Source: a virus. Taken from it: 64,000 bases of DNA. The translations under genes were made by a program, and so were the position numbers. Below are positions 35,598 to 44,271 of the stretch, piece after piece; position 1 is the stretch's first letter, and the number at the start of each line of letters is the position of its first letter. The notes beneath the pieces are model-generated. The model saw only the letters and a program-made list of their open reading frames with translations, was not told the origin of the DNA and ran no database searches. The stretch covers positions 124,001 to 188,000 of IMG/VR virus record IMGVR_UViG_3300009509_000001, one strand, 5' to 3'.

Positions 35598-36853
35598 TAC
35601 TTCCAGAAGCCCTTGGTCTTGATGTTGAGCACCGACTTCATGGGTTCGAGTTCGCCGCGAACGCCATCGAGGACGGCTTCGGCGGCATCGGCGCGCTTGT
35701 TCGCATCGACCAGCTTCGCCTGGATTTCGGCCAGCTCGGACGGATCGGCCTTGCGACCCATCTGCTTGCGAACCTGCTTGGCGATGTTCTTCAGGATCTT
35801 GGCCATCTCCACACTGTTCGCGTGAGTCAGGTCCTTGACGCCTTTGACCAGATCCGGCAACAGAACGTCCAGAGCTTCCTGAACATCGTAGTCATCGGCC
35901 TGGGGCTTCGGGGCGGGCTCTCCACTTCCGGGGCTCTGGGAGCTTCCGGGCTCCTCTGCGCTTTCTTCAGGGGTATCGGCCCCGACTTCAGCTGCTTGTG
36001 CATCGGTGCCATCCGTCGGCTCTTCGGCGCACTGTTCCATCGGTTCGGCGGCCGGTTGCTCCTCCGGTTCTTCCGCTGCTGCCTGTTCCTCGGGAGCGCT
36101 TTCGCCCTCCTGCTGCAATGGCTCATTTTCAGGAGTTCCTGGATTTTCGGGTTCGGGGGTTGCGTTCTCGTCGACCACGTCGGGCTCCTCGAGTTGTAGG
36201 GGCTTGCAGCCGTAGACGGCCATAAACTCCGGGGTTTTGATCATGAAGAAGTAGGTGTGGCCTTTGACCTGGAAGCCGCTGACCACCTTCTCGTCGTTCT
36301 GCATACACAGGGCGATGATGTCGCCGGGAACCGCGAATGCGTGCTCCTGGTCGAGATCACAGGTTCCGACGACGGTTTCCGCCGCCGTGCGCAACGCATC
36401 GTAATCGTCGCTGGTACGCATGCGAACCTCGCCGTCGACCAGGTGGATGACAGCCCACTTCTGCGTAAGGTTCGAGAGCATCGACGGGAGCGGGAACAGC
36501 TTCATGCCGGCCACGACTCCGCCGATGGTGTTGATGAAGGCACCGACGTCGGCGCCCGGCTTCTTCAGTTCGTCGAGCACGACGGTGGGCTCCTTCATCA
36601 CCGCGTCTGGCGGGAACGTGAAGCAGCCTGCTTCGGCATCGAACTGGATGTCGAACTTGCCGAGCTCCAGCGTGTCGGGGACCGGTACGTACTGGAACGG
36701 CGCGTCGACGGCCTTTCCTTCGACGGAAACGTCCTCGATGAGGACGAGCCGGAAGTCGGTGATGAGCGCCTTGTACTTGCCGTCCTCGACGCCTACGGCC
36801 GCCACGACCTGGTGTTCGAATACGGGGTGAAGAGCATTGATGTATCGGAACAT
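35597..36853 (-). CDS. Hypothetical protein with long acidic linker
   Basis: A 418-residue protein in three parts: a folded N-terminal region of about 220 residues with beta-rich segments, a Glu/Pro/Ala-rich disordered linker (about residues 225-310), and a helical coiled-coil C-terminus. AGGAGAATA precedes the start and overlaps the SbcC stop. Its place among replication genes suggests a replisome or recombination accessory; a sliding-clamp-like N-terminus is possible but I see no proof. Confidence 0.6.
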   Translation of the reverse strand: MFRYINALHPVFEHQVVAAVGVEDGKYKALITDFRLVLIEDVSVEGKAVDAPFQYVPVPDTLELGKFDIQFDAEAGCFTFPPDAVMKEPTVVLDELKKPGADVGAFINTIGGVVAGMKLFPLPSMLSNLTQKWAVIHLVDGEVRMRTSDDYDALRTAAETVVGTCDLDQEHAFAVPGDIIALCMQNDEKVVSGFQVKGHTYFFMIKTPEFMAVYGCKPLQLEEPDVVDENATPEPENPGTPENEPLQQEGESAPEEQAAAEEPEEQPAAEPMEQCAEEPTDGTDAQAAEVGADTPEESAEEPGSSQSPGSGEPAPKPQADDYDVQEALDVLLPDLVKGVKDLTHANSVEMAKILKNIAKQVRKQMGRKADPSELAEIQAKLVDANKRADAAEAVLDGVRGELEPMKSVLNIKTKGFWK

Positions 36854-36857
36854 CCTT

Positions 36858-38927
36858 TTATTCTCCTATTGTGATGACTTGATCCGCCACGGCCACGAGC
36901 TGTTCCTCGTGCGTCGGGCAGATGATTTTCGTGTTCTTGGTGCGGAAGTGCGCCGCCGCCTGGCCGAGAACCTCGATCAGGGCGATACGTGCATCCTTGT
37001 CCAGCGCGGTCGTCGGCTCGTCGATCACGAGCAGGCCGCAGCCGCTGCTGAATACGTCCATGAGAGCGAAGCGCATGGCCAGCGCCGCACGGACGGCTTC
37101 GCCACCGCTGAGAACGGCGGCAGGAACGTCCTTCGAATGGTCGAGATCCACCACGAAGTCCAGACTCTCGTTGAGCCTGAACGGATAGGGGAACGCGAAC
37201 ATCTTCAGATACTTGTCCATGACCCGGTTGACGGCTCCGATGGAGCCCTGGGCCGCCAGGCGCGGCATGCACTCGACGTGCAGCCGGTCGCGACTGAACT
37301 GCAACAGGTCCTTGGCTTCCTTGTTTATCTTCGCCTTGTCCATGTCGTTGTGCAGTTGCGAACGCCGGTTTTTCTTGGCGCCGATGTCGGCACCGAGCAT
37401 GATCACCTTGTTGTTCAATCCGGCGATCCCGGCACGAGTGTCCTCGTAGGCAGTTACCATCTTTTGCGCGCTGGTGCGCTGCTCCGGAGTGGACACCTGC
37501 TGTTCTTCGAGTTTCTCGATGCTGGCGGTGAGTGCATCGACCTGGCGTTCGATCATGCCGACCTCACGCTCGATCCGAATACGATCACCCGATGCAGCAT
37601 AAGCCGCTTCGTACGTTTCCTTGGCCTGGGTATAGGCTTCGACATCGAACTCGGCGAACGCCTTGAGCGTGTCGAGACCCGCTTCGCATTGCTCGACGGC
37701 GCGCTTGGCGCTTTCGACCTTTGCGTCGTAACCCGCCTGGGCCTGGGTATAGATGGAGATCTTCTGGATCGCTTCGCCCTGGGCGGCGTGCACCTTGTCG
37801 TGCTCCTCCCGTTGCTTGGCGAGTTCCTTTTTGACCTCCTCGATGTCGAAGTCGACTTTCAGCGTCTGGTTACAGGTCGGGCAGACGCCCGTGCCGAAAC
37901 CACGGATCTTGGCCTCCAGCTGGCCGACGGCATCGCGCAGGCCCTGAAGACGCTTGGCCTCGTCCTGCGAGCAGATCGCGTAGACCTCGTCGTCCGGCTT
38001 CACCGGGGGCGTCAACTCCGCCAGCTGGTCCTGGTATGCGTTCAGGTCCTTCCGGGCCTTCTCGTAATGCAGGTGATTCTGGTAGGAGTTGTGGTCGGGC
38101 GGCTCGGCGTCGACTGTGGTCGGAAGAGCGGCAAGCCGCTCCTGGGCGTCCTTCAGCTTGGTCCGCTCGAGCTCGAGCGCGCTTTTCTTGGCGGCCAAAT
38201 CCCGATCCCGGTAGTCGCTGGCGGGCAGCTGCAGGACGACGAGCGCCGACTTGTAGCCGGCCTCCACGCCGGGCGTGAGCTTAGCCTGGAGCTCGGCCAA
38301 ACTCTGTTCGGACTGCACCAGCTCCGCCTCCTTGACCTCGATGTCCTTGTCGAGCTGCTCGAGATCGAGCGTCCGGTCGGGCATGTCGGCGATGAGGTCG
38401 CTCGCATCCTTGAGCACGACCCTGAGCGTTTCGGCACGGTCGAGTCCCATCATGGAATTGAGGAGCTTGGCGCGAGGCGTGTGCTCGATTCGCATGAGCT
38501 CGTCGAAACGGCCCTGCAACGCGAACGTGATGTACTCGAGCGAAGCACCGGTGGCACCGATCAACGGGTCGAGGAAGTCGGTTACTTCGGCCTTTTTGTT
38601 CAGTGGATCGTCAAGCCAGCTGCACTCGAGATAATGCTTGATCGAGGTACCGCCGGTCTTGTCGTTGTGCTTGAGCTCGCGCTGCACCGTGAGGGAGCCG
38701 CGATCGGTGACGGCGTCCATGGCCACGAAGCCTGTCTGCCGTCCGTCACGGACCAGGTTTCCCGGCCCGTAAACCTCGCCCTTCATATTCAGGTAGATCG
38801 ACCTGACGAAGTTCGATTTGCCGCCGCCATTCGGTGCGATGAGCACGATAAGGCCGGGGCCGAGTTTATAGTCGAATTTGGCATACTGGCAGAAGTTACT
38901 GCCGTACACCCGTTGGATGTCCATCAT
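36858..38927 (-). CDS. sbcC: SbcC/Rad50-like ATPase
   Basis: A 689-residue ABC-type ATPase. Walker A is APNGGGKSN (residues 31-39). Long coiled coils flank a zinc hook GVCPTCNQ near the centre. The C-terminal half has the signature LSGGEAVRAALAMR and Walker B GLLVIDEPTTALD. It would pair with the SbcD-like nuclease at 2024-3082 to process DNA ends and hairpins. It is short compared with bacterial SbcC but typical of phage versions (T4 gp46). Confidence 0.9.
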   Translation of the reverse strand: MMDIQRVYGSNFCQYAKFDYKLGPGLIVLIAPNGGGKSNFVRSIYLNMKGEVYGPGNLVRDGRQTGFVAMDAVTDRGSLTVQRELKHNDKTGGTSIKHYLECSWLDDPLNKKAEVTDFLDPLIGATGASLEYITFALQGRFDELMRIEHTPRAKLLNSMMGLDRAETLRVVLKDASDLIADMPDRTLDLEQLDKDIEVKEAELVQSEQSLAELQAKLTPGVEAGYKSALVVLQLPASDYRDRDLAAKKSALELERTKLKDAQERLAALPTTVDAEPPDHNSYQNHLHYEKARKDLNAYQDQLAELTPPVKPDDEVYAICSQDEAKRLQGLRDAVGQLEAKIRGFGTGVCPTCNQTLKVDFDIEEVKKELAKQREEHDKVHAAQGEAIQKISIYTQAQAGYDAKVESAKRAVEQCEAGLDTLKAFAEFDVEAYTQAKETYEAAYAASGDRIRIEREVGMIERQVDALTASIEKLEEQQVSTPEQRTSAQKMVTAYEDTRAGIAGLNNKVIMLGADIGAKKNRRSQLHNDMDKAKINKEAKDLLQFSRDRLHVECMPRLAAQGSIGAVNRVMDKYLKMFAFPYPFRLNESLDFVVDLDHSKDVPAAVLSGGEAVRAALAMRFALMDVFSSGCGLLVIDEPTTALDKDARIALIEVLGQAAAHFRTKNTKIICPTHEEQLVAVADQVITIGE

Positions 38928-39046
38928 CGTTCATTATCCTTTTTGTAGTTTCCAGAAATAAACCGCCCCGGACCTCGGGCGTCCATGGGGTGATGACCCC
39001 CGGGGACCGGCGCAGTTGCTTATGTCTGGAGAACATAATTCATGTA

Positions 39047-39075
39047 AATGTAACGGGTACCGCCAGTGGTATCAA
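39047..39075 (-). promoter_or_regulatory. Candidate sigma70-like promoter for the SbcC cluster
   Basis: On the minus strand: TTGATA, 17-base spacer, TACATT, overlapping the stop of the reverse transcriptase gene. The 144-base gap to the SbcC start also holds a GC-rich CCGG...CCGG inverted repeat (about 38970-39011). Confidence 0.45.
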
Positions 39076-40235
39076 GCCATGCGGAGGATTTCATGGACTG
39101 CACAGAATTCCAGGCTGGTCTGAATGCCCTCGGGCGGATTCTCAACCATGTGCTGGAACGCCCTGTGGCCACGGATCTTGTTCGTATAGCCTGGACCTTT
39201 GAGCAGGTTCTTGGACGCGATGTCGTCCATGCTGATGTTGCCGCCGTTGGCCTGGATCTCCTTCACGATCGCCTGCATCTTCTGACCGAAGGTCATGCCG
39301 TCGGTCTTGCTGAGCAGGAACGGTTTGAGCCGCTGCGGAAGCTCGAAGCCCCGCTGCCTGCTCAGCTCGATGAGCGTGTAGATCACGTTGCAGTGGTGCT
39401 GCATCGCACGGAGCCGCCGCCGGAAGTAACGGGTGGTGTTCAACCGCTCGTTGACGACCAGACCGACGATCTTCTTGCGCTGGTTGCCGGTCTTGAGCGT
39501 GTACTTCTTCGTATTGATGCTGAGGTTCAACATCTCGAGAAGCGCCACGGTGCGCCCGTAGGCCCGCTGCACGCCCTCCTTGCTGTCGCCGCTGAAGATC
39601 AGGTCGTCGGCGTACCTGGTGTACGCCACCTTCTCGTTGTAGCCGGCCCAGGCCGCCCGGTAATCCAGACGACAGAGCAGCACGTTGCTCAGCAACGGCG
39701 AAGTCGGTGCGCCCTGCGGAAGCCGCAGACCCTTGCCGTCCTCGAAGTCGCAGAAACACATTTTGAGCAGCGGAAGCACGTCGGTCGTGTACTTGATGAA
39801 CCAGTCGCCGGTCTTGACCATGCGGCGCTTGCCGAAGACGTATTCCATCACCCCGGAATACGACTTGAAGGTCTTGCCGCCGGCATTAGGATCGGCCTCG
39901 GGATCGAAGTGCGCCCACTTGACGCTCGGGAAGAAGTCGCTGAGATCAGCCGTGAGCACCACTTCGGCCCTCACATGCGGCAATGCCGCGCTGGCGATAT
40001 TCTTGCCGCGCACGAAAGCGTGGGCGAAATGGCTGACCTCCAGCATGAACTCCAGCTTTCGCAGCACGATCCGCTGCTGAGCTTTGAGCTCATCGTTGGG
40101 GGCCTCGATCTGGCGGAGGCCGCCGCTCTTCTTGGGCTCGAAGGAAATATGGTACTGATCCTTCGTGCTGAACTTGTTCCGCATGGGAAGCAGGTCGATG
40201 TCGAAGTCAGCCGGATTGGCGTCTTGAACTGACAT
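39072..40235 (-). CDS. Retron-type reverse transcriptase
   Basis: A 387-residue reverse transcriptase with all core blocks: KKSGGLRQIEAPNDELKAQQ (residues 35-54), AHAFVRGKNI, VVLTADLSDFFPSV (Asp97), RLPQGAPTSPLLSN (171-184), TRYADDLIFSGD (YADD at 208-211) and KIVGLVVNERLN. The KSGG...IEAPN start, the ALPH after the RGKN block and the V-G-L-V-V-N block are the retron/group-II-like pattern. The gene overlaps its upstream neighbour, so no msr-msd RNA lies directly upstream as in standard retrons. It sits in the replication cluster, not in an evident defence island. The template RNA is unknown. Confidence 0.88.
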   Translation of the reverse strand: MSVQDANPADFDIDLLPMRNKFSTKDQYHISFEPKKSGGLRQIEAPNDELKAQQRIVLRKLEFMLEVSHFAHAFVRGKNIASAALPHVRAEVVLTADLSDFFPSVKWAHFDPEADPNAGGKTFKSYSGVMEYVFGKRRMVKTGDWFIKYTTDVLPLLKMCFCDFEDGKGLRLPQGAPTSPLLSNVLLCRLDYRAAWAGYNEKVAYTRYADDLIFSGDSKEGVQRAYGRTVALLEMLNLSINTKKYTLKTGNQRKKIVGLVVNERLNTTRYFRRRLRAMQHHCNVIYTLIELSRQRGFELPQRLKPFLLSKTDGMTFGQKMQAIVKEIQANGGNISMDDIASKNLLKGPGYTNKIRGHRAFQHMVENPPEGIQTSLEFCAVHEILRMA

Positions 40236-40608
40236 TTGGTTTGTTCTCCTGTATGAGTCGTTTCAACTCGGATACTTCGTCGCAGAAGGTATCCACGTTC
40301 TTTGCTGTGCAGATTTCACAGATCATGGCTACGCACCACGATTCGCTGAAACCGTTTCGATGGTACCTCGTCCAGACCCCACGACCGATGAACCCCGGTG
40401 CCGGGTTATCCGGCAGCTTGGACAACATGTCGTTGGGCCTGGCGAAGTGGAACTTGTGCGGTACGGCGGGCACGCCGAACACGGCCGCCAGGCAGACGCC
40501 ATTGCGGCAGCACGTGACGATGGTCTCCGTCGGGCCGTAGCCCTTGTCGACGATGCCCTCGAAGCTCATCGTGTACTTCGACGTCTTGCCGCAATGCATG
40601 CACTGCAT
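40207..40608 (-). CDS. Cysteine-rich hypothetical protein
   Basis: A 133-residue protein overlapping the reverse transcriptase gene by 29 bases. It opens with CMHC and also has CCRNGVC and CEIC, enough for two zinc sites. Coupling to the reverse transcriptase gene suggests a shared role (an accessory protein), which is inference only. Confidence 0.6.
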   Translation of the reverse strand: MQCMHCGKTSKYTMSFEGIVDKGYGPTETIVTCCRNGVCLAAVFGVPAVPHKFHFARPNDMLSKLPDNPAPGFIGRGVWTRYHRNGFSESWCVAMICEICTAKNVDTFCDEVSELKRLIQENKPNVSSRRQSG

Positions 40609-40609
40609 A

Positions 40610-41968
40610 TCAATCTCCTGTTTTCAGGTAGGTTATGGATTCACAGTAGGGACTCAGCGTCTGCACGTTCTTGTCGCGGGTGAGCACCAGCATTCGATGG
40701 ATTTCACCTGCAAGATCGTTGAAGCAGCTCTGGATGTCGGAGTCGCCGTCGGTGAAGCAGATGAGCGCTTCGACGGGATCTTCTTCCATGTACTCGAGTA
40801 CCCACTTGACGACGGGCTTGTGGCTCGTGCCACCGCGGCCCGTGAGCTTCACTTTGGCGAGAAGCTCGTCCTTGTCGGTTTCGCGCAGGTTCATGACCTT
40901 CGGCGGCCCGGCGTCGCTCCACAGGAATATGATGTGGACGCTCTCGAAAGAGTCCAATATTCCGTAGAGTTCGGTTACGGCTGCTTCCAGCTCTCCCCTG
41001 CTCATGCTTCCGGACGTGTCGATGTGGCAGATGACGCGAACGCCTTCCCGGTTTGGACCCGGAAACACCACGTCATAGGAATACGACCAGCTTGTGCGTC
41101 GCGGCCGCCGATAGGTGTAACCGGCCTCGGCGATCGGCTGCACGAAATTCTGCAGCTGTCCGCGCCAGTCGACCTTCGGGTCCATCAACTTGTTGAGCGC
41201 TTCGACCAACGAGGCCGGGATGTTTCCCTTGCCATCGCCCGCCCGCGCCAGCACACCGGCCGACCGGACCATCCAGTCCGCCGCCGCCTGTGCCTTCTCG
41301 GCCGGGTCCATCTTGTCGAGCCACCCGTCGTGGCCACAGTCGCCCATGGCCTCGCCGATGGCGTCGGCAAGCATCTGCTCGAGCTCTTCGCGCTGCTTCT
41401 GTACCTGCGGCTCGCATTCCTCGCGCATCTTCTCGAAGAACCGGACGATCTCGTCGTAGAGTTGCTCGGCGCTCTTCTTGTGGATGCCATGTATGCGCAT
41501 GACGAACTTCTTGCCGGGGAACGGCTCGAACGTCTGGGTGTACGTACCTTCCTTCGTCGGCATGATGACGCCGCCGGGTAGGTCCTCGAGGTCCTTCTCG
41601 AGACCCATTTCGTAGAACATGTAATTGACCTTGAGGTCGCATGCATAGTTCCAGGCCCGCAGCAGCATCATGATGCGGCCGGTGACCTGCCCGTTTTCGA
41701 ACGCGCGAACGATCTCTTCGGGTACACGGAACACGTGGAGCAGAATGAGATGCAGGATCTCGTGGATCAGCACCGCGATGATGTGCCGGAACGTCAGGGC
41801 TTCCACCCATTCGGCGTTGTAGTGCAGAACCGACTTGTTGTCGACTCCCATCCGCTGCGACTTGTCCTCCTGCGGCCTGGGCTGCAGGTAGACGAGCGTG
41901 TCACCGGCGAACGGGTAGTCGGACCGGAGTTTCATCCGGCCCTTCATGATCTGACCTGCGGCCGTCAT
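40610..41968 (-). CDS. VWA-like metallopeptidase (DUF2201-like)
   Basis: A 452-residue protein. IIAVLIHEILHLILLH (about residues 60-76) contains the HExxH zinc protease motif. The C-terminal third has a von Willebrand A fold with the metal-binding DTSGSM (about residue 318). This combination is what I know as DUF2201. Such proteins usually act with a MoxR AAA ATPase, and one is encoded immediately upstream with a four-base overlap. Confidence 0.8.
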   Translation of the reverse strand: MTAAGQIMKGRMKLRSDYPFAGDTLVYLQPRPQEDKSQRMGVDNKSVLHYNAEWVEALTFRHIIAVLIHEILHLILLHVFRVPEEIVRAFENGQVTGRIMMLLRAWNYACDLKVNYMFYEMGLEKDLEDLPGGVIMPTKEGTYTQTFEPFPGKKFVMRIHGIHKKSAEQLYDEIVRFFEKMREECEPQVQKQREELEQMLADAIGEAMGDCGHDGWLDKMDPAEKAQAAADWMVRSAGVLARAGDGKGNIPASLVEALNKLMDPKVDWRGQLQNFVQPIAEAGYTYRRPRRTSWSYSYDVVFPGPNREGVRVICHIDTSGSMSRGELEAAVTELYGILDSFESVHIIFLWSDAGPPKVMNLRETDKDELLAKVKLTGRGGTSHKPVVKWVLEYMEEDPVEALICFTDGDSDIQSCFNDLAGEIHRMLVLTRDKNVQTLSPYCESITYLKTGD

Positions 41969-43143
41969 TCAGCCAACCCGCCGATGTCTTTGGCGATGCC
42001 GATGAGCATGTCGCGCAGCTTCTGGTACCGGGTGGTGCCGGTCACCGCACGGATGAACGGAGTTCCGACCTGCGTGCGCAGCATGTACAGCTGCGTGTCG
42101 AGCAGGTCGTTGTCCTCGACCTCGTTCAGGAAGTTCAAGCCCTGGCTGAGGACCTGGTTGTTCTCCTTGGACGTGCCGCTGAGCCACAGGCTGAAGGCGA
42201 CCTTCTGATCCCACGGGCACGCCGCATACAGCGTCGGGTCCTGCAGGATCGCCGGGCCGCGCCGGCTCATGTCGTGGTTCAGCACCGCCTGGAACTTGGC
42301 GGCGGCACCGCTGCCGACCCGGCCGGCGATCAGGGTGATGAACAGATCCTTCTGCCGCACATGGTCGATCGGCTTTACGATGTCGCTGGAAATATGCCAG
42401 GAGCGGTGGGTGCAGAACGCATCTTCCCGCCGGTCGGCGAGCTCCTGGTAGATCAGGTCAGGGCACGACCGCATCAGCACCACGATCCGGGGGTCGATCT
42501 CGTTGAGCTCGGCCCAGAGACACCATTCCTGCGCGGTCGGCTGGATGAGCTCGTGAAAGCTCAGGCGATTCTTGTGGTGCTCCGGCAGCCTGGTGACGGC
42601 GCACTTGTCCTCCGGCCGGTTGCTGGCGGCGACGCGCTTTACCGTGGGCTGAAGGCGAACGTCACCGCAGCGGCCACGCAGATACGCCTCGGCGAAGGTC
42701 TTCTGGACCTCCACCCGGCCCTGCAGAACTTCGTCCATGAAGAACAGTCCCGCGATGCCGGGAAGGCTGAAGATCCGGATAAGCTTCTGCGGGTACCACT
42801 CCATGACCTTGAGTTCGCGGTTCGGCACACCGATACCCTTCATGTCCTCCGGGTTCGAAGCCAGGACGTCGTAGAAGGCGATCAGATATGTCTTCTCCCT
42901 GAGGTCCTGGTCGGTCAGCAGCTGCTTAGCCATCTCTTCATCGACGTCAGCCCAGTCGACGTAGGTGCGGCCCTGCCGTGCGGCCTCCTGGCGGCCGTAG
43001 AGTTCGACGCCATAGGTCTTGCCGACGCCGGTGTTTGCCAGAAGCATGACGCAAGCGTCGGCATCGAAGATCGCTTTCAGCGTGTCGGGGAGCATGGTGT
43101 GGGTTACGCGGTTGAGCTTGATCAGCTCAGGTTGATTTTCCAT
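41965..43143 (-). CDS. MoxR-family AAA ATPase
   Basis: A 392-residue AAA+ ATPase: Walker A ANTGVGKT (residues 36-43), Walker B GLFFMDEVLQ (about 141-150), sensor region VAASNRPED. The ATG at 43143 has AGGAGAAC upstream; an earlier in-frame start lacks one. MoxR proteins are chaperone-like partners of VWA-domain proteins and the pair here forms a two-gene unit. Target unknown. Confidence 0.82.
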   Translation of the reverse strand: MENQPELIKLNRVTHTMLPDTLKAIFDADACVMLLANTGVGKTYGVELYGRQEAARQGRTYVDWADVDEEMAKQLLTDQDLREKTYLIAFYDVLASNPEDMKGIGVPNRELKVMEWYPQKLIRIFSLPGIAGLFFMDEVLQGRVEVQKTFAEAYLRGRCGDVRLQPTVKRVAASNRPEDKCAVTRLPEHHKNRLSFHELIQPTAQEWCLWAELNEIDPRIVVLMRSCPDLIYQELADRREDAFCTHRSWHISSDIVKPIDHVRQKDLFITLIAGRVGSGAAAKFQAVLNHDMSRRGPAILQDPTLYAACPWDQKVAFSLWLSGTSKENNQVLSQGLNFLNEVEDNDLLDTQLYMLRTQVGTPFIRAVTGTTRYQKLRDMLIGIAKDIGGLAE

Positions 43144-43156
43144 TGGGTATGTTCTC

Positions 43157-43462
43157 CTAGATGTTGAAGGGTGAGACCAGCGTATGGTGGACAACCTGTA
43201 CGCGGCCTCGTTCGTTTATGATTTTCGCTGCCCATGCCGATTCGGTGTTATCACCCTGTGCACCCATCAGCAATTCAAGTTCCCGTTCGTCCCAGGAGGG
43301 GTTGGGCACCCACTCCAGGAAGATTGCCGGGAACGTTCCGGCGTCCCGGGGCCGAGTATCGAAACTCAGCTCGCCGGTGTTGTGGTACACTCTGTTCCCG
43401 CGCAAGGCATGGAACGGCGTGTCCGGTCGGTCGACTTCGACTTCCATGATGTCCATGATCAT
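43157..43462 (-). CDS. Hypothetical protein
   Basis: A 101-residue protein with a beta-rich look and no known motif. Its start overlaps the upstream stop. It lies upstream of the MoxR/VWA pair and may belong to the same transcript. Confidence 0.58.
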   Translation of the reverse strand: MIMDIMEVEVDRPDTPFHALRGNRVYHNTGELSFDTRPRDAGTFPAIFLEWVPNPSWDERELELLMGAQGDNTESAWAAKIINERGRVQVVHHTLVSPFNI

Positions 43463-44256
43463 AACCTTGCCGACAGCTGCTTGAACTGGTCAAGCTTCTG
43501 CTTAGCCTTCTTGTTTTCGCGTTTGAGGTCGCCGTGCTCCTTCTCCAGCGTGTTGAATTTCGCCTGCAGCCGGAGCAGTTCGTCCGTCTTGGATTGCAGC
43601 TGCTTCTCGAGCTTCTGCTTCTCTTCGACGTGCCGGACGTTGTCGGCCACCGCCGCCGCAAGCTCCTCCTGCAGCTTGGTGTTGTCGCCGCCGTTCAATC
43701 CCTTCTGCGCGAACAGCAGGATCTCCTGTAGCGGCACGTCCTTGACCAGCTCGTACAGCTCGCAGTCGGTGACCACCTTGTGGCCGGATTCCTCCATGAT
43801 CTCGACCAGCTCCTCCATTTCGTCCGGCGCGATGTTCTGCGACATGTCGATCTGGATGGTCTGCTTGTGATAGTCGGGGGTTTCCGGTTCCGCCGGCGGA
43901 CGTACGGGTATACCTTCCGCTTCACGTTTTCGACACTCGGCTTCGAGCACCTCAAGGAATGCACAGATGTCCTCCTGTTGGTTGATGATCGTCGCCTTGT
44001 CGCGGGTCGTCTTGCCGCCCCATCCCTTGGACATGCCGTCCTTGTTGACTTTGTGCAGCGCATTACTGACGTTCGTCTTCATGCAGCCGGCGGCCGCCGT
44101 GGTCAGGCCCAGTGCCTCGTCGTCGAGTTCACGGGCGAAAGCAACTTGATCCTGAACGTTCTCTCGAAGCGCCTTCACCCAGCATTTGCGTGCATTGGCG
44201 TCGATGCGTCCTTTCACGTATCTGCTTCCGGCTAAGTTGGTTTGTCTTCCAGCCAT
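43459..44256 (-). CDS. Coiled-coil hypothetical protein
   Basis: A 265-residue protein. Residues about 190-265 form a clear heptad coiled coil rich in Lys, Glu, Leu and Gln (QKLEKQLQSKTDELLRLQ). The N-terminal 100 residues are basic and might bind DNA. The start has AAGGAGAGACAGACA upstream. No family recognised. Confidence 0.62.
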   Translation of the reverse strand: MAGRQTNLAGSRYVKGRIDANARKCWVKALRENVQDQVAFARELDDEALGLTTAAAGCMKTNVSNALHKVNKDGMSKGWGGKTTRDKATIINQQEDICAFLEVLEAECRKREAEGIPVRPPAEPETPDYHKQTIQIDMSQNIAPDEMEELVEIMEESGHKVVTDCELYELVKDVPLQEILLFAQKGLNGGDNTKLQEELAAAVADNVRHVEEKQKLEKQLQSKTDELLRLQAKFNTLEKEHGDLKRENKKAKQKLDQFKQLSARL

Positions 44257-44271
44257 TGTCTGTCTCTCCTT

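Noticed and set aside
38928-39071. Retron msr-msd in the gap below the reverse transcriptase gene.
   Set aside because: Only 144 bases with one GC-rich inverted repeat and a promoter candidate; no paired a1/a2 ends are visible.
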